From: Methanosarcina spelaei
GTDB lineage: Archaea; Halobacteriota; Methanosarcinia; Methanosarcinales; Methanosarcinaceae
Direction: 5' to 3'
Length of the DNA: 47,673 nucleotides
Assembly (NCBI RefSeq): GCF_002287235.1
Contig: NZ_LMVP01000057.1
Span: 1-47,673 of the forward strand
A program made the translations under genes and the position numbers. Under the pieces are notes generated by a model. The model worked only from the letters and a program-made list of their open reading frames with translations, was not told the origin of the DNA and made no database searches. Below are positions 8,066-17,699 of this stretch, one piece after another (within the stretch, counting starts at the first letter, position 1; every line of letters starts with the position of its first letter).

Positions 8066-8953
8066 TCACACCTCCTCTCCAACGTTTATCCAGAGGTGCA
8101 GATCTTTGTAAGGTATATTCTTTTCAGTTTCATTGAAGAGCAGGAACTCAAGCTTCATATTCTCTCCTTCAACAGAAGGCGTAATCTCAAGAGGCTCTAC
8201 CAGGGTTTTATTATTGGCAAGCCTTATATGCTGCAGATTTTCCGGAAGGGGCAGCGATTGATTTTCGAGTCTTACTTCCATTGTATAGTCCATTGTTCTA
8301 TACTCATTATTTGTTATTCCTATAAAGTAGGTCCCGCTTTCTCCCTGTATATAATCTGTTTTATAGTTGTTAGCCGTCCCGTTGGTTCCAAGGACATAGA
8401 ACTCCGTATATGTTTCTTTATCCTGAGGTACCAGAATGACGTAAACTCCAGTTCCTATCAAGATAAGGAAAGAAAGAATTAGAATTATCCTGAGGTTTTT
8501 TTCAGTCTTTGATTCCGTTTTTCCCGTAATTCCTAATAGCAGGGTTAGGGTAAGAGCCCTGAAAGGGACATCAAATTTTCTGTCTGCAGGTAGATAGTTT
8601 CTTCTAACGTATGCTATTGCCAACACAATTAGGGTAAATATGGAGACACTTGTAATGAGAGGCATCTCCTTGATTTCCCAGGGGGTATAATTGAGTGCAA
8701 GCCCTATCAAAGGCACAACTGAGACGCTCATTGCAACAGAAAGAGCTATTCTCTCCATCCCTTCAAGTTCGCTTTTTTCCGGAAAAAGCATAGCTATGAG
8801 AGCGTACCCTGGAAGGAAGAGTATTAGGGGTAGACCAAGAGCTGTGCGAATAATACTTCCGCTAAGTACAGGAATTAATACGAAAATGTCCATAAGAATT
8901 ACAAGGCCTGCTACTAACAACAGGTCAGATGGGAACTTCTGGTTTCCGGCCAT
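8066..8953 (-). CDS. DUF1616 domain membrane protein
   Basis: A 295-residue protein matching the archaeal DUF1616 pattern. Four N-terminal helices cover about residues 8-115 and include the LGLPLILFLPGYAL segment. A further helix lies near 155-175 (LRIILILSFLILIGTGVYVI). An extracytoplasmic domain of about 115 residues carries several N-x-S/T sites and ends in WINVGEEV. The function is unknown; homologues often sit in archaeal surface-glycan regions. ATG 8965 is possible, but ATG 8953 lies 6 bp behind AGGAG and is chosen. It is the first gene of a two-gene operon with the CPBP protease. A perfect dyad just upstream (8963-8979) may regulate it. Confidence 0.8.
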   Translation of the reverse strand: MAGNQKFPSDLLLVAGLVILMDIFVLIPVLSGSIIRTALGLPLILFLPGYALIAMLFPEKSELEGMERIALSVAMSVSVVPLIGLALNYTPWEIKEMPLITSVSIFTLIVLAIAYVRRNYLPADRKFDVPFRALTLTLLLGITGKTESKTEKNLRIILILSFLILIGTGVYVILVPQDKETYTEFYVLGTNGTANNYKTDYIQGESGTYFIGITNNEYRTMDYTMEVRLENQSLPLPENLQHIRLANNKTLVEPLEITPSVEGENMKLEFLLFNETEKNIPYKDLHLWINVGEEV

Positions 8954-8962
8954 ATAACTCCT

Positions 8963-8979
8963 CATAAAACGGTTTTATG
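8963..8979. promoter_or_regulatory. 17-bp perfect dyad overlapping the ribosome site region of the DUF1616 gene
   Basis: CATAAAAC-G-GTTTTATG is a perfect 8-bp inverted repeat with a one-base centre, ending about 10 bp upstream of the chosen start. A second small hairpin, GGCT-TCCC-AGCC, lies at 8987-8998. Such a position suits an operator or a leader structure that hides the ribosome site. Confidence 0.45.
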
Positions 8980-9858
8980 TTTTTTTGGCTTCCCAGCCTT
9001 TTTGTTATTCGGGCTAATCTGCCAATTTCTTTGTTCCCTATGAGGTTTTTCGGAAACCTTCCGATTTCCTCTCACCGACTTTTAATCTTCAACTGCGAAG
9101 AGGTGCGCCGGAAAGGTGAAAGTTTTCCGAGTTTTAATCTCGGTTTTCTTCTGATTTAGCAGAATATATTTCCTGAATTATATTCGTTTTCAAGAATGTT
9201 TTAACCCGATCTACTCAATTACTTAGTTATATAAAATATCTTTCCCTTTTCCTGAGTTTTATTTAAAATACTTTTCCCTTTTTGTCTATTTCTTTTAAAG
9301 AAGTTTTAGTCTTTTGAGGCCCCATCTCTTTAATTTTTTAAATGCATTTTCGGGGTTGAGTCCGCAGGTGTTTAGTCTGAAGGGTTATGAACACTGACAT
9401 ATACAAGGAAGTCCTTGAGTTCTTATATCTGTGTAATTTTTTCTTTTATTATTCTCTCACACCAGTAAATAATTGGTGCCTTTTAAGCCATTATTCCGAT
9501 TAACAGGCACTTCATATAGATTTAACTGTTTTTCGTCATCGGAGTTACTGACTAATTATTTTTTGTGTCTAAACGCTTATATAGCTCATCTATTAAAACA
9601 GATACAGGTCTTGTATTAAACGCTGTGACTCACTTACGGAGTATTTATGTTCCTTCTTTTAGGTAAAAAGAGGAGAACAATTTCCCTAACTGATTCTCTG
9701 TAAACGTAGTCGTAAAAGACCTTTTGAAACCCTCTAAAAATTGTGGAGCGATGACTCTGAAAAATATATTTGCAGAATTTGGAATTTTTACTGATTCTTC
9801 TATAATAAACTATGTTACCAAGGAGACTTCTTACCTTTATCTTCAAAGAGGTAGATGA
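8980..9858. other. Divergent intergenic region
   Basis: About 880 bp between the DUF1616 gene (minus) and the first GT2 gene (plus). A GC-rich patch around 9040-9145 contains several short hairpins and ends in CCGAG-TTTTAAT-CTCGG plus TTTTCTTC at 9127-9151, a plus-strand terminator-like shape with no gene in front of it. A plus-strand TATA-like box lies at 9576-9584. No protein gene is supported. Confidence 0.5.
9576..9584 (+). promoter_or_regulatory. TATA-like promoter box for the GT2 cluster
   Basis: CTTATATAG is a good archaeal TATA-like match and the best one upstream of the GT2 gene at 9859. If used, it implies a leader of about 255 bases, long but not unusual in Methanosarcina. Confidence 0.4.
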
Positions 9859-10764
9859 TTGCATATGGCCATTACGATTGCAGCCATGCCTGCCTATAAC
9901 GAAGCCCATGCCATTGCAGATGTTATCAAGGGTTGCAAAAAATACGTCGACAGAGTAGTAGTTGTAGATGATGGAAGTACCGATGATACTGTCGATATCG
10001 CCGAATCTCTTGGCGCCTATGTAGTTCGTCATGAAATAAATAAGGGATATGGAGCAGCCCTCAGGAACTGTTTTGAAACCGCCCGTAAGCTCGATGCAAA
10101 TGCTATGGTCATAATTGACTCTGACGGTCAACATGACCCCTCCGAAATTCCCAAGCTTCTTGAACCCTTAAAAAATGGTTTTGATCTGGTAATTGGCTCA
10201 AGATTTGTCAATGGCAACGGTAAAAATGTTCCTGTTTACCGCAAATTCGGGATGAAAGTCCTTGATATCGCAACTTATATTGCAGGCGGTCTGAATGTAA
10301 CCGATTCTCAGAGCGGCTTTAGAGCTTATGGAAAAAAAGCTATCGAAAATATAAATTTAAATGGTACAGATATGTCTGCGGGCTCTGAAATTCTGATTCA
10401 GGCCAAAGATTACAAACTGAAGTTTACTGAAGTGGAAATCCATTGCAGGTATGATCTTGAGGACTGCTCAAGTGAGCATCCTTTCATACATGGACCCAGA
10501 GTCCTATTCCGCATCCTTAAAGATATGGAGTACAGACGGCCTCTGTATTATTTCTCCGTTCCTGGCCTGATTATGACATCTACAGGCTTTCTTATGGGAC
10601 TGATATTTTTACAGGACTTTCTTCTGGGAGGATCCTTGCGCTTCGGGCCAACACTCCTTATGGTAATGCTGACGGTTATAGGAGCCTTCATGGTGTTTAC
10701 TGGAATAATACTGCATGCCATTTCAAGGATGATATTTTTAAATGAGCATATCCGAAAACAATAA
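9859..10764 (+). CDS. Family 2 glycosyltransferase, polyprenyl-phosphate sugar synthase-like, membrane anchored
   Basis: A 301-residue GT-A enzyme. The catalytic domain (about residues 4-225) shows PAYNE, VVDDGSTDDT for UDP-sugar binding and the metal motif DSDGQHD, followed by the acceptor-side motif SQSGFRAYG near residue 157. Two C-terminal helices (about 235-255 and 265-290) anchor it. This layout matches dolichyl-phosphate mannose/glucose synthase-like proteins, which load a sugar on a lipid phosphate for later use by GT-C enzymes. TTG 9859 is 6 bp after GAGGT; ATG 9865 is the other candidate start. It overlaps the next GT2 gene by 23 bp, so the two are co-expressed. The sugar is unknown. 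Confidence 0.87.
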   Translation: MHMAITIAAMPAYNEAHAIADVIKGCKKYVDRVVVVDDGSTDDTVDIAESLGAYVVRHEINKGYGAALRNCFETARKLDANAMVIIDSDGQHDPSEIPKLLEPLKNGFDLVIGSRFVNGNGKNVPVYRKFGMKVLDIATYIAGGLNVTDSQSGFRAYGKKAIENINLNGTDMSAGSEILIQAKDYKLKFTEVEIHCRYDLEDCSSEHPFIHGPRVLFRILKDMEYRRPLYYFSVPGLIMTSTGFLMGLIFLQDFLLGGSLRFGPTLLMVMLTVIGAFMVFTGIILHAISRMIFLNEHIRKQ

Positions 10765-11803
10765 TGTTAAAACGGGGTCAATTTGTATGAGATTCCCTTT
10801 CGTTTCAGTCATAGTAGGTATTCGTAACGAAGAAAAATTCATTGAAGAATGTATTGAGTCACTTCTTAATCTAGACTACCCGAAAGATTCTTATGAAATT
10901 ATTATCGTTGATGGCATGTCCACCGACAAAACACGCGATATAGTACAGAAATATCCTATCAAGCTTCTTTTAAATGAAAGAAAGAATGTAGCTGCGGCAA
11001 GAAACCTTGGTGTGAAGAATGCCAGGGGAGAACTTGTTGCTTTTACTGACGGAGATTGTAAGGTCGATCCTCTGTGGTTGAAAACTCTTGTTCGTGAAAT
11101 GCAAGCCTCTCCAGAGGAAGTTGTGTGTTTTGGAGGCCCGAACCTGATCTTTGACACTGATCCTGTATTTGGCAGGGTGGTGGGTTATGCCCAGGAATCT
11201 TTCTTGGGGTCAGGAGGCTCGGCTCAGTCCAAAAACTCCACAAAAAAACATTATGTTGGCTCTCTTCCTAACTGTAATGCAATGTACAAAAAAGCTGCAA
11301 TTCAGGAAGTTGGAGGTTTTGATGAGCGGTTTGTGGTAGGTCAGGACGGAGATCTTAACTACAGAATTGGTAAGAAAGGTAACAAATTTTTGTATATCCC
11401 GAATGCGCAGGTTCTGCACCATAGAAGAGGAACTCTCAAGTCCTTTTCCGTAAGGATGTTTAAATATGGCATGTGGATGGCAGAACTTTTCAAAAAACAT
11501 GGAGAATTTGTTCGTTGGTATGCTTTTTTGCCTTCAATTGCCATCGTGTTTGCAGTTGCTTTGCTTATTGCTTCTATAAAGTACTCTACTCCAAGCCTGC
11601 TTCTTCTTGCACTTACGGCCGTGTATTTTATTCTTGTCTTTGTTACCTCAATTCAGGTTGCCTACAAAATGAAATCAAAATACGGTCTTTTTGCCCTTTT
11701 TATAATTCCTGTGCAACACATCGCTTATGGGCTAGGATTTTTGTACAGCTTTACAAATTCTCCTCTTATCTCAAAAACACGTTCCTGCTCGGATAATGTT
11801 TAA
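10742..11803 (+). CDS. Family 2 glycosyltransferase, ExoA-like, membrane anchored
   Basis: A 353-residue GT2 protein. The GT-A domain includes VIVGIRNEE near residue 24, IIVDGMSTDKT near 55, the metal motif FTDGDC near 100, and a late GGFDERFVVGQDGDLNYRI segment that holds the catalytic aspartate. Two or three C-terminal helices (about 258-330) anchor it in the membrane. The domain order matches ExoA-type enzymes that extend lipid-linked repeat units. It overlaps the preceding gene by 23 bp. ATG 10742 is the long start; ATG 10787, giving MRFPFVSVIVGI, fits the family N-terminus and may be the real one. Acceptor and sugar are unknown. Confidence 0.87.
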   Translation: MSISENNNVKTGSICMRFPFVSVIVGIRNEEKFIEECIESLLNLDYPKDSYEIIIVDGMSTDKTRDIVQKYPIKLLLNERKNVAAARNLGVKNARGELVAFTDGDCKVDPLWLKTLVREMQASPEEVVCFGGPNLIFDTDPVFGRVVGYAQESFLGSGGSAQSKNSTKKHYVGSLPNCNAMYKKAAIQEVGGFDERFVVGQDGDLNYRIGKKGNKFLYIPNAQVLHHRRGTLKSFSVRMFKYGMWMAELFKKHGEFVRWYAFLPSIAIVFAVALLIASIKYSTPSLLLLALTAVYFILVFVTSIQVAYKMKSKYGLFALFIIPVQHIAYGLGFLYSFTNSPLISKTRSCSDNV

Positions 11804-11995
11804 CGATTACAGACTTATTCGTTCATATAGTAAAAAAGCAACCGAAAAACTTGAGTATATGGGAGGCTTTTCAGGGCAAAATATTCTTAATCAATAAAGC
11901 CCTGATGAACTCTCATTGGTTTTGAAACACAGCTTTTTGGATACCAGGTTTACTGAACTCATGAAATTATGATTATTTAACGACATGGAGATAGT

Positions 11996-13981
11996 ATGTT
12001 GGGATTAAGCAAAGAAGCAGGACCCGGATTAGATAATAACCGTTTAATGAGATTAATTTCTTTTCTGTTTCCGTTAGCTATCATTTTCGCAGTAATATTC
12101 GCGTTCTTATGGATGTTTGCAACCGAAAAGTTCGGTTATGCACTTCGGGGGCTATTTACAGGAGTACCTGCAATACTTTCCTGTCTTTTCGTATTATTTA
12201 TTTACAAAAAAGATGTAAGTTTACATGATATAGATATCTTCCCATCATTGAGTACAAAGTCCCTTACGTACCTTTTTGGGACATTTTATATTGGTTCCCT
12301 AGTTGTACTTATGCTGTCTCCAGGAAGCAGACCTCTGTACTATTTCTTCTTTATTTTAGGACTTTATCTGTCTGTATTCTTCCAAATTTTCTCTGAAGAC
12401 GTAAACCCTTCCCTTGTTCTGGCTGAATCTGTCTTAATCGCGCTTAATTTAATATTCAGTGTGACTTTAAATTATGATTTCTATGTCGGTACCACAGACA
12501 TTCTGCCCCATATTTTTATTTCGGAAGTCACTGCACTGACCGGGAAAACAATTCCTACCTCCTTAAGCGATTACGCTTACTTCCCTCTTTATCACGTGTT
12601 TATTGCAGAAGCTGCTGAGATCTTGAATATAAGCGTAAAGAACTCACTTTTTCTGGTAACTGCACCTGTCTATGCAATAACTATTATTTTCCTTTATTAC
12701 CTTATTAACTATATAACAAACAACAGGCAGATCTCACTCCTCTCGTGTGTACTGTTCTCCGCAAGTTCTACCGTGCTTTATTATGGTACAAACGTAATCA
12801 CCCGCACAATGGCATTCATAATGTTCGTTGTATTATTGTATCTGATTTACAGTGTCAATTTCAAAAAGGATAAACTATCCTTAAAAACTCTCTCAGTAAT
12901 TGTTGCAGTTTTTTTAACTTTAGTTCACAATGTTTCCCTTCCACAGCTTGTTCTATTGCTAATTATTCTTCTTGCATCGGAATATGTAATAGGAAATAAT
13001 AGCTATATCAGCAAACCCTTCTTTATATTGCTTAATGTTATTTTTTCCGCTTACTGGTTCTTCGTAGCATATGTGTTTGTACAGAGGAGCCTGGCTCCCC
13101 GTTTACAGAGTCAGTTTTTGGATTCTGTAGTTTTAACTGCCGGAGGTTCAGAAGTTCTTCAGGAAAGCTTGATTGATTTAATAGGGCTTCTGGATAAATC
13201 GGTATTTTTATTCTTTACCTTGATAGGAATAGGTTTTCTTCTGAAAAATTACAAGAAGAATTATGCTGCCGTTCTAGGGTTATTTGCTTTGTTAACTCTT
13301 ATATTTTATGTTCCCAATCCCCTGAATACGATCTGGCAGTTCAAGGTCCTCTTTAGAGTTGATCGATTTATGCTTTTCGTCAGTCCCTTTATGGCTTTCA
13401 TAATGGGATACGGATTGTACATATTCTGGAATTATATGGTTAAGTATTCTAAGAAATCGAACTCCGCTCTATTAGTGACCTTATTATTCTCTATTTTTAT
13501 TTTAGTTTCTTCGGTCTACAGTATTTCAGATTCGAGTTTTCTTGGTCAAGAAGCAAAACATGAATACTTTACTTCCGAAGAGTTAAGTGGGTTTAATCAT
13601 GTTTTCAAGTATGTTCCTGTCAATTCCTCAACTAAGTCTGTTTACACCGATTATTACGCTTCAAGATTCTTTTATGTCCCGCTGATACCTTCGAAATCTG
13701 CGGAGTTGAATATCTCATCTTACGATAATTACAGAATTGGTAATGTAAATAAACTGCCAGAGTACAAAGGTTATGTAGTTCTAAGAACCAGGGAGTTTCT
13801 CAGGAGTGGATTATATTTTGGCAGTGAGGAAAGCACCCTGAAAGATACTGCCAATTATTTCTATCAGGGGATACCCGAAAACGAGCTTGAGCTAGAGAGC
13901 AACCTCAAAGGTCTTGACAAAATTTATTCAAATCCGTCGATAAACATTTATATTCCACATCAGGGATTAAATAATCTCTGA
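11996..13981 (+). CDS. Large polytopic membrane protein, GT-C glycosyltransferase-like
   Basis: A 661-residue protein with about a dozen membrane helices and a C-terminal soluble tail of about 130 residues after the last helix near 500-520. An acidic motif in a loop after the early helices (YVGTTDILPHIF near residues 162-173) is followed by YFPLYHVFIAEA. The protein at 40094-42040 has the same layout with GYDAYFHA and YYPLFHIFIS. An acidic pair in a first large loop is typical of GT-C enzymes, which use lipid-phosphate sugars. This, or a polymerase, is the best guess. ATG 11996 follows GGAGAT. It sits 190 bp after two GT2 genes, whose lipid-linked products it might use. Confidence 0.65.
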   Translation: MLGLSKEAGPGLDNNRLMRLISFLFPLAIIFAVIFAFLWMFATEKFGYALRGLFTGVPAILSCLFVLFIYKKDVSLHDIDIFPSLSTKSLTYLFGTFYIGSLVVLMLSPGSRPLYYFFFILGLYLSVFFQIFSEDVNPSLVLAESVLIALNLIFSVTLNYDFYVGTTDILPHIFISEVTALTGKTIPTSLSDYAYFPLYHVFIAEAAEILNISVKNSLFLVTAPVYAITIIFLYYLINYITNNRQISLLSCVLFSASSTVLYYGTNVITRTMAFIMFVVLLYLIYSVNFKKDKLSLKTLSVIVAVFLTLVHNVSLPQLVLLLIILLASEYVIGNNSYISKPFFILLNVIFSAYWFFVAYVFVQRSLAPRLQSQFLDSVVLTAGGSEVLQESLIDLIGLLDKSVFLFFTLIGIGFLLKNYKKNYAAVLGLFALLTLIFYVPNPLNTIWQFKVLFRVDRFMLFVSPFMAFIMGYGLYIFWNYMVKYSKKSNSALLVTLLFSIFILVSSVYSISDSSFLGQEAKHEYFTSEELSGFNHVFKYVPVNSSTKSVYTDYYASRFFYVPLIPSKSAELNISSYDNYRIGNVNKLPEYKGYVVLRTREFLRSGLYFGSEESTLKDTANYFYQGIPENELELESNLKGLDKIYSNPSINIYIPHQGLNNL

Positions 13982-14154
13982 AATTTATTTTTTAAGATTC
14001 CTTTTTCCTCAACCTTATTTTACTTCTAGATGAAAAAGTACAGCAGGTATTGTACGTGAGTAAAAATTTTTACGAGTTTTTATCTGTTATTCACTTAATT
14101 TGAGAAGCATAAAAAATTAAAATAAAAAAAGAGTTTTATGCACCTGTTTTTCCC

Positions 14155-14185
14155 GTACATTTAATGTTTATGTACTGTTTTTTTG
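14155..14185 (+). terminator. Hairpin plus T-run between convergent genes
   Basis: GTACAT and ATGTAC form a 6-bp stem around a 9-base loop, followed by TGTTTTTTTGTTTTT. A second inverted repeat, GCATAAAA/TTTTATGC, lies just before it at 14107-14141. They separate the plus-strand GT-C-like gene from the minus-strand GT4 gene. Confidence 0.5.
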
Positions 14186-14188
14186 TTT

Positions 14189-15394
14189 TTATCTTGAAGC
14201 TTTCTCCAAAAGTTCTGAGTATATATCCACAGTCTTTTTTGCATGGGATTCCCAGGTCAGTCCTCTCTGAATTATGCTTTTACGCCCTAGCTTCCCCATA
14301 TTTTCTCTCTGGCTTTTATTCTCAAGCAATTTATTAATTTTTCTGGATATCTCTATAGGATTTTTTGAAGGCACCAGGTAGCCTGTTTCCCCATCGATCA
14401 TGATCTCAGGTATCCCACCTACATTGGTTGCCACGACCGGTACCTCACAAGCAAGGGCTTCGAGTACTACATTTGGTCTACCCTCAGAAAGAGAAGGTAA
14501 TACGAGGATGTCAGAAGCTGAAATCCAGAGCGGGATCTTTTCATGGTCTACGGGCCCAGTGAATCTAATGTGATCTGCAATTTTGAGCTCTTGCGCTCTT
14601 TTTTCCAGACTTTTTCTTAAACCGTCGTCCCTGCCTACCATAAAAAGATCGGTGTTCGTGTTCACAAAATCTTTTGCAGCTTCAATCAGGTAGTCCACAC
14701 CTTTTATTTTCCTAAGTGCTCCAACAAAGAGAACAATATTTTTATCCTGCGGTAGATTTAAAAGATCCCTTGCATGTGCTTTTCCTGCAGGTTTGAACTT
14801 TGCTGTATCAACTCCGTTTGGAACCACATGAACTTTCTCTTCGTTTATTCCCAGATTTGTTATGTGAAGCTTGAGGTCTTCACTGACAGAAAGAATTTTA
14901 TCTGCAAAATTCATTGCCTCTATAATCTGTCTAGATGTATAGGAGCCTTCATAAGCAGTTTTTCTTTCTATTGTACCCAGCGCACTTATTACAAGAGGAA
15001 CTTTCCATCTCTTTGCAAGCTTCATCATTCCATATCCGTCAGGATATGAAAAGTGTGCATGGATCAGGTCTGGCTGGGGCTTTATATTTTTGATCGCGTA
15101 TTCAAAAACAAAGTGAGAGTATGAGAACCCTGTTATTGGATAAAAATATTTTTTGGGAACTGCATAAACATAGCGTGGATAATGAAGGTCATATTTTTTG
15201 GTATGCTCAATCTTTGGTAGTTTAAAAAAGTTATAATATGGAAATACAGAAACAGGAAGGACAAAGGGTTTTGGGGAAATAACAGTAACATCTACTCCCT
15301 GATTTACAATTGAATCTATACTCTGTTTTATGAATGTTCCAAGTTGAGGATAATACCTGTTAGGAAATTCCTGACATGCTTCCAGTACTTTCAT
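14189..15394 (-). CDS. Family 4 glycosyltransferase
   Basis: A 401-residue GT-B enzyme of usual length. The N-terminal acceptor domain includes DLIHAHFSYPDGYG near residue 124. The donor domain shows VPNGVDTAKFKP near 190, LFVGALRKIKGVDYLI near 222, and the catalytic E-x7-E signature in LSEGRPNVVLEALAC near 303, followed by VGGIPEIM. These place it in GT4, retaining transferases that use nucleotide sugars at the cytoplasmic membrane face. It is transcribed alone, convergent with the GT-C-like gene and divergent from the next GT4 gene. The ATG at 15394 has only a weak ribosome site. It is not closely similar to the other two GT4 proteins in the window. Confidence 0.9.
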   Translation of the reverse strand: MKVLEACQEFPNRYYPQLGTFIKQSIDSIVNQGVDVTVISPKPFVLPVSVFPYYNFFKLPKIEHTKKYDLHYPRYVYAVPKKYFYPITGFSYSHFVFEYAIKNIKPQPDLIHAHFSYPDGYGMMKLAKRWKVPLVISALGTIERKTAYEGSYTSRQIIEAMNFADKILSVSEDLKLHITNLGINEEKVHVVPNGVDTAKFKPAGKAHARDLLNLPQDKNIVLFVGALRKIKGVDYLIEAAKDFVNTNTDLFMVGRDDGLRKSLEKRAQELKIADHIRFTGPVDHEKIPLWISASDILVLPSLSEGRPNVVLEALACEVPVVATNVGGIPEIMIDGETGYLVPSKNPIEISRKINKLLENKSQRENMGKLGRKSIIQRGLTWESHAKKTVDIYSELLEKASR

Positions 15395-15599
15395 AATCTT
15401 TTGCTCGTTTTCGCTTCGGATGCATCAAAAGCAGACAGAGGAGGGAGTTAATCCTATAAATACTTCTCTCCAAAATGTGTTTAATTTCTGTCCTTAAACT
15501 GTATGCTAAACCATCGTTCTTGAGGTTATGAAAATAATAACTAAAGTCGTGGGATAAACTAATTAACTACTTTCGCTATTCTGGTAACCGGCTACCATT

Positions 15600-16784
15600 A
15601 TGTTAAAAAAAGTAAATAACATTTTCCTGGTTTATTACGGCTCTTTTAATACTAAATCAGGTTCGAATATCCACATTCTTGAGCTTCTAAGAAATTTAAA
15701 AAAATATACTGATATAGTCCTGTTTGCACCCGGACAGAAGAGTGTAGACCGTTCTCTTTCAGGGATAAAATATGTGCCTGTAATAGACAATAAATATCTT
15801 GTACAGCCTTCTTACGAATTCATGCTTTCTTTTTACCTTCTTTATTCTTGCATAAAAAATAGGCCGGACGTACTCTATCTTCGCCAGAACTCTTTTCCGT
15901 TCTTTCCAATAATTTTATGTAAAATTTTAAAAATTCCTTCCATTGTAGAAGTTAATGGGATAGTTTTGGATGAGTTAAAGGTAGATCCAAATTCACAGTC
16001 CTTTGCGTATAGAGTTTTCTCTTACCTTGCACTTCGGTCTGAAAATTTTAACTACAGGCATTGCGACAGAATTGTCTCTGTCACGGATAAACTCAGGGAC
16101 GAACTTGTGAGACTATACTCTATTCCTGAGAGCAAAATCTATGTTATTAATAATGGGGCAAATACTGATGTGTTCAAGCCTCTAGAATCCGAACAGATGA
16201 GAGCGAAGCTGCAGCTTGAAAGCTCAAAGAAATACGTATGCTTCGTAGGTCATCTTGCAGCCTGGCAGGGAGTTGAATTTCTCATTCATGCTTCTCCTCT
16301 AATTCTTGAAAAATGTCCGGATGTTCATTTTCTTATTGTCGGGGACGGAGTTATGAAGGATAAACTGATGGAAACAGCTTCTAAGATAGGATTTTCAGAT
16401 AAATTTACTTTCACCGGAAGAATTCCCTATGAACAGGTTCCTTTCTACATCAATGCAGCCGATGTTTGCGTTGCACCTTTCATCAAGGAAAGAAACTCGA
16501 AGATAGGACTTTCAGCATTGAAAACTTATGAATACCTTGCCTGTGGGAAGCCTATTGTTGCAAGTGGTATTTCAGGAGTTAAAGACTTAATTGAAGCTTC
16601 AGGCGGTGGACTCTCGGTAACTCCTGAGAGTCCTGAAGAACTTGCGACTGCCGTAGTAAAATTACTTCTCGATGAGAGTACCAGAACCCTTATGGGAGAT
16701 CGAGGCAGAAGATATGTCGTTGAGAATCACAGTTGGGACGGAGTTACAAGAAAAATTCTGGATATATGCAAAGATATCGTTTAA
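15600..16784 (+). CDS. Family 4 glycosyltransferase, paralogue of the one at 36069
   Basis: A 394-residue GT-B protein. Motifs seen: NNGANTDVFKPL near residue 195, FVGHLAAWQGVEFLI near 218, HFLIVGDG near 246, and a C-terminal donor site with KIGLSALKTYEYLACGKP near 305, which contains the second glutamate of the E-x7-E region. It aligns along its full length with the 405-residue protein at 36069-37286, including the WQGVE and YEYxACGKP blocks, so the two arose by duplication. The start ATG 15600 has no strong Shine-Dalgarno site; a small dyad GGTA-ACCGGC-TACC sits just before it. The gene stands alone, 205 bp from the divergent GT4 gene. Confidence 0.88.
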   Translation: MLKKVNNIFLVYYGSFNTKSGSNIHILELLRNLKKYTDIVLFAPGQKSVDRSLSGIKYVPVIDNKYLVQPSYEFMLSFYLLYSCIKNRPDVLYLRQNSFPFFPIILCKILKIPSIVEVNGIVLDELKVDPNSQSFAYRVFSYLALRSENFNYRHCDRIVSVTDKLRDELVRLYSIPESKIYVINNGANTDVFKPLESEQMRAKLQLESSKKYVCFVGHLAAWQGVEFLIHASPLILEKCPDVHFLIVGDGVMKDKLMETASKIGFSDKFTFTGRIPYEQVPFYINAADVCVAPFIKERNSKIGLSALKTYEYLACGKPIVASGISGVKDLIEASGGGLSVTPESPEELATAVVKLLLDESTRTLMGDRGRRYVVENHSWDGVTRKILDICKDIV

Positions 16785-17699
16785 TCAATACCTATAAACA
16801 TGTAAAAAGTAAAATCTGCAGCTTTATCCATATTTGTTTTATAGAACAAATGCAGGAGAAGGTAATTTTATAACTTATGCTGTTTTCATACTTGAGTAAA
16901 CTACCAATCTTCACTTTGCAGTTTTCTTCGTTAGTTTAACTATTATAGCTCTATCGTAAAAGAGTCAAGCAATTGATATTATCTTGATCTCACTTTTTAT
17001 TGCTAGAAGTTGATTAGAAACTGACAAATCGTGTTCTCTTCAACTTAAAGGAGAGTTTTTTAACTAGATAAATATAACTAAATTTATCATACGGTTATAA
17101 GTTTAACGCGTTTTTTAGTATGTTTCTGACTTGGCTAAATTTTAAGTTTTCAGTAAGTGTATGAAATTTACTTTTACCCATACAATTTACGAGGGTATAC
17201 AATAAATTTACTTTTTTCTACAGCCATTGAGTTCCCATATATCATGTGCAAAACTTATCTCAAATACACAAAAGACTAACAAATTTATGCGGAATTTTAG
17301 CAAACCATAACAATTTTGTAACTGTATAACGGCGTTACTTGACAAATATCTATCTAAAAGAGATAATTATTAATTTTGTTATGATTTATGCTAAAAAATT
17401 TCTATGTTATACCGAAGATCAGGAATCTTTTTATTGGTGAGTTACCTTATCTTTAAAAGCGTCCTTACATATTTACTCTTCACGCTTTCAGAAATGCATT
17501 TGTGTTTATAAAGGCCGTGAGTTCTGAAAGTATCTAGTATTTACAATAACTTGGCCAATATATCTGAAAAACTGGCAAACACATTAAGTTTTTTAAAAAC
17601 TTCTATAAATTTTGCAGAGGTGTGGATACGTCACTCTACAAATATTTAACTACAAAAAATATTAATAAATTTTATTCTGATCACCTTCAGATGATATCG
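16785..17699. other. Long intergenic region before the first beta-helix gene
   Basis: About 900 bp of AT-rich DNA with no supported gene. The last 120 bp (about 17560-17699) is related to the DNA upstream of the third beta-helix gene (about 23140-23279), including a shared GATACGTCAC. The frame of the beta-helix gene stays open through it back to a GTG at 17622. No clear promoter was identified. Confidence 0.5.

Noticed and set aside
9634-10134. A 166-codon minus-strand frame overlapping the start of the GT2 gene
   Set aside because: It lies opposite strongly conserved GT2 motifs, so it is a shadow frame.
11796-11897. A 33-codon frame (ATG overlapping the stop of the ExoA-like GT2 gene, beginning MFNDYRLIRSYSKK)
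   Set aside because: The start overlaps the end of the previous gene in an operon-like way, but there is no good ribosome site and no recognised relative, and the translation is too short to judge.
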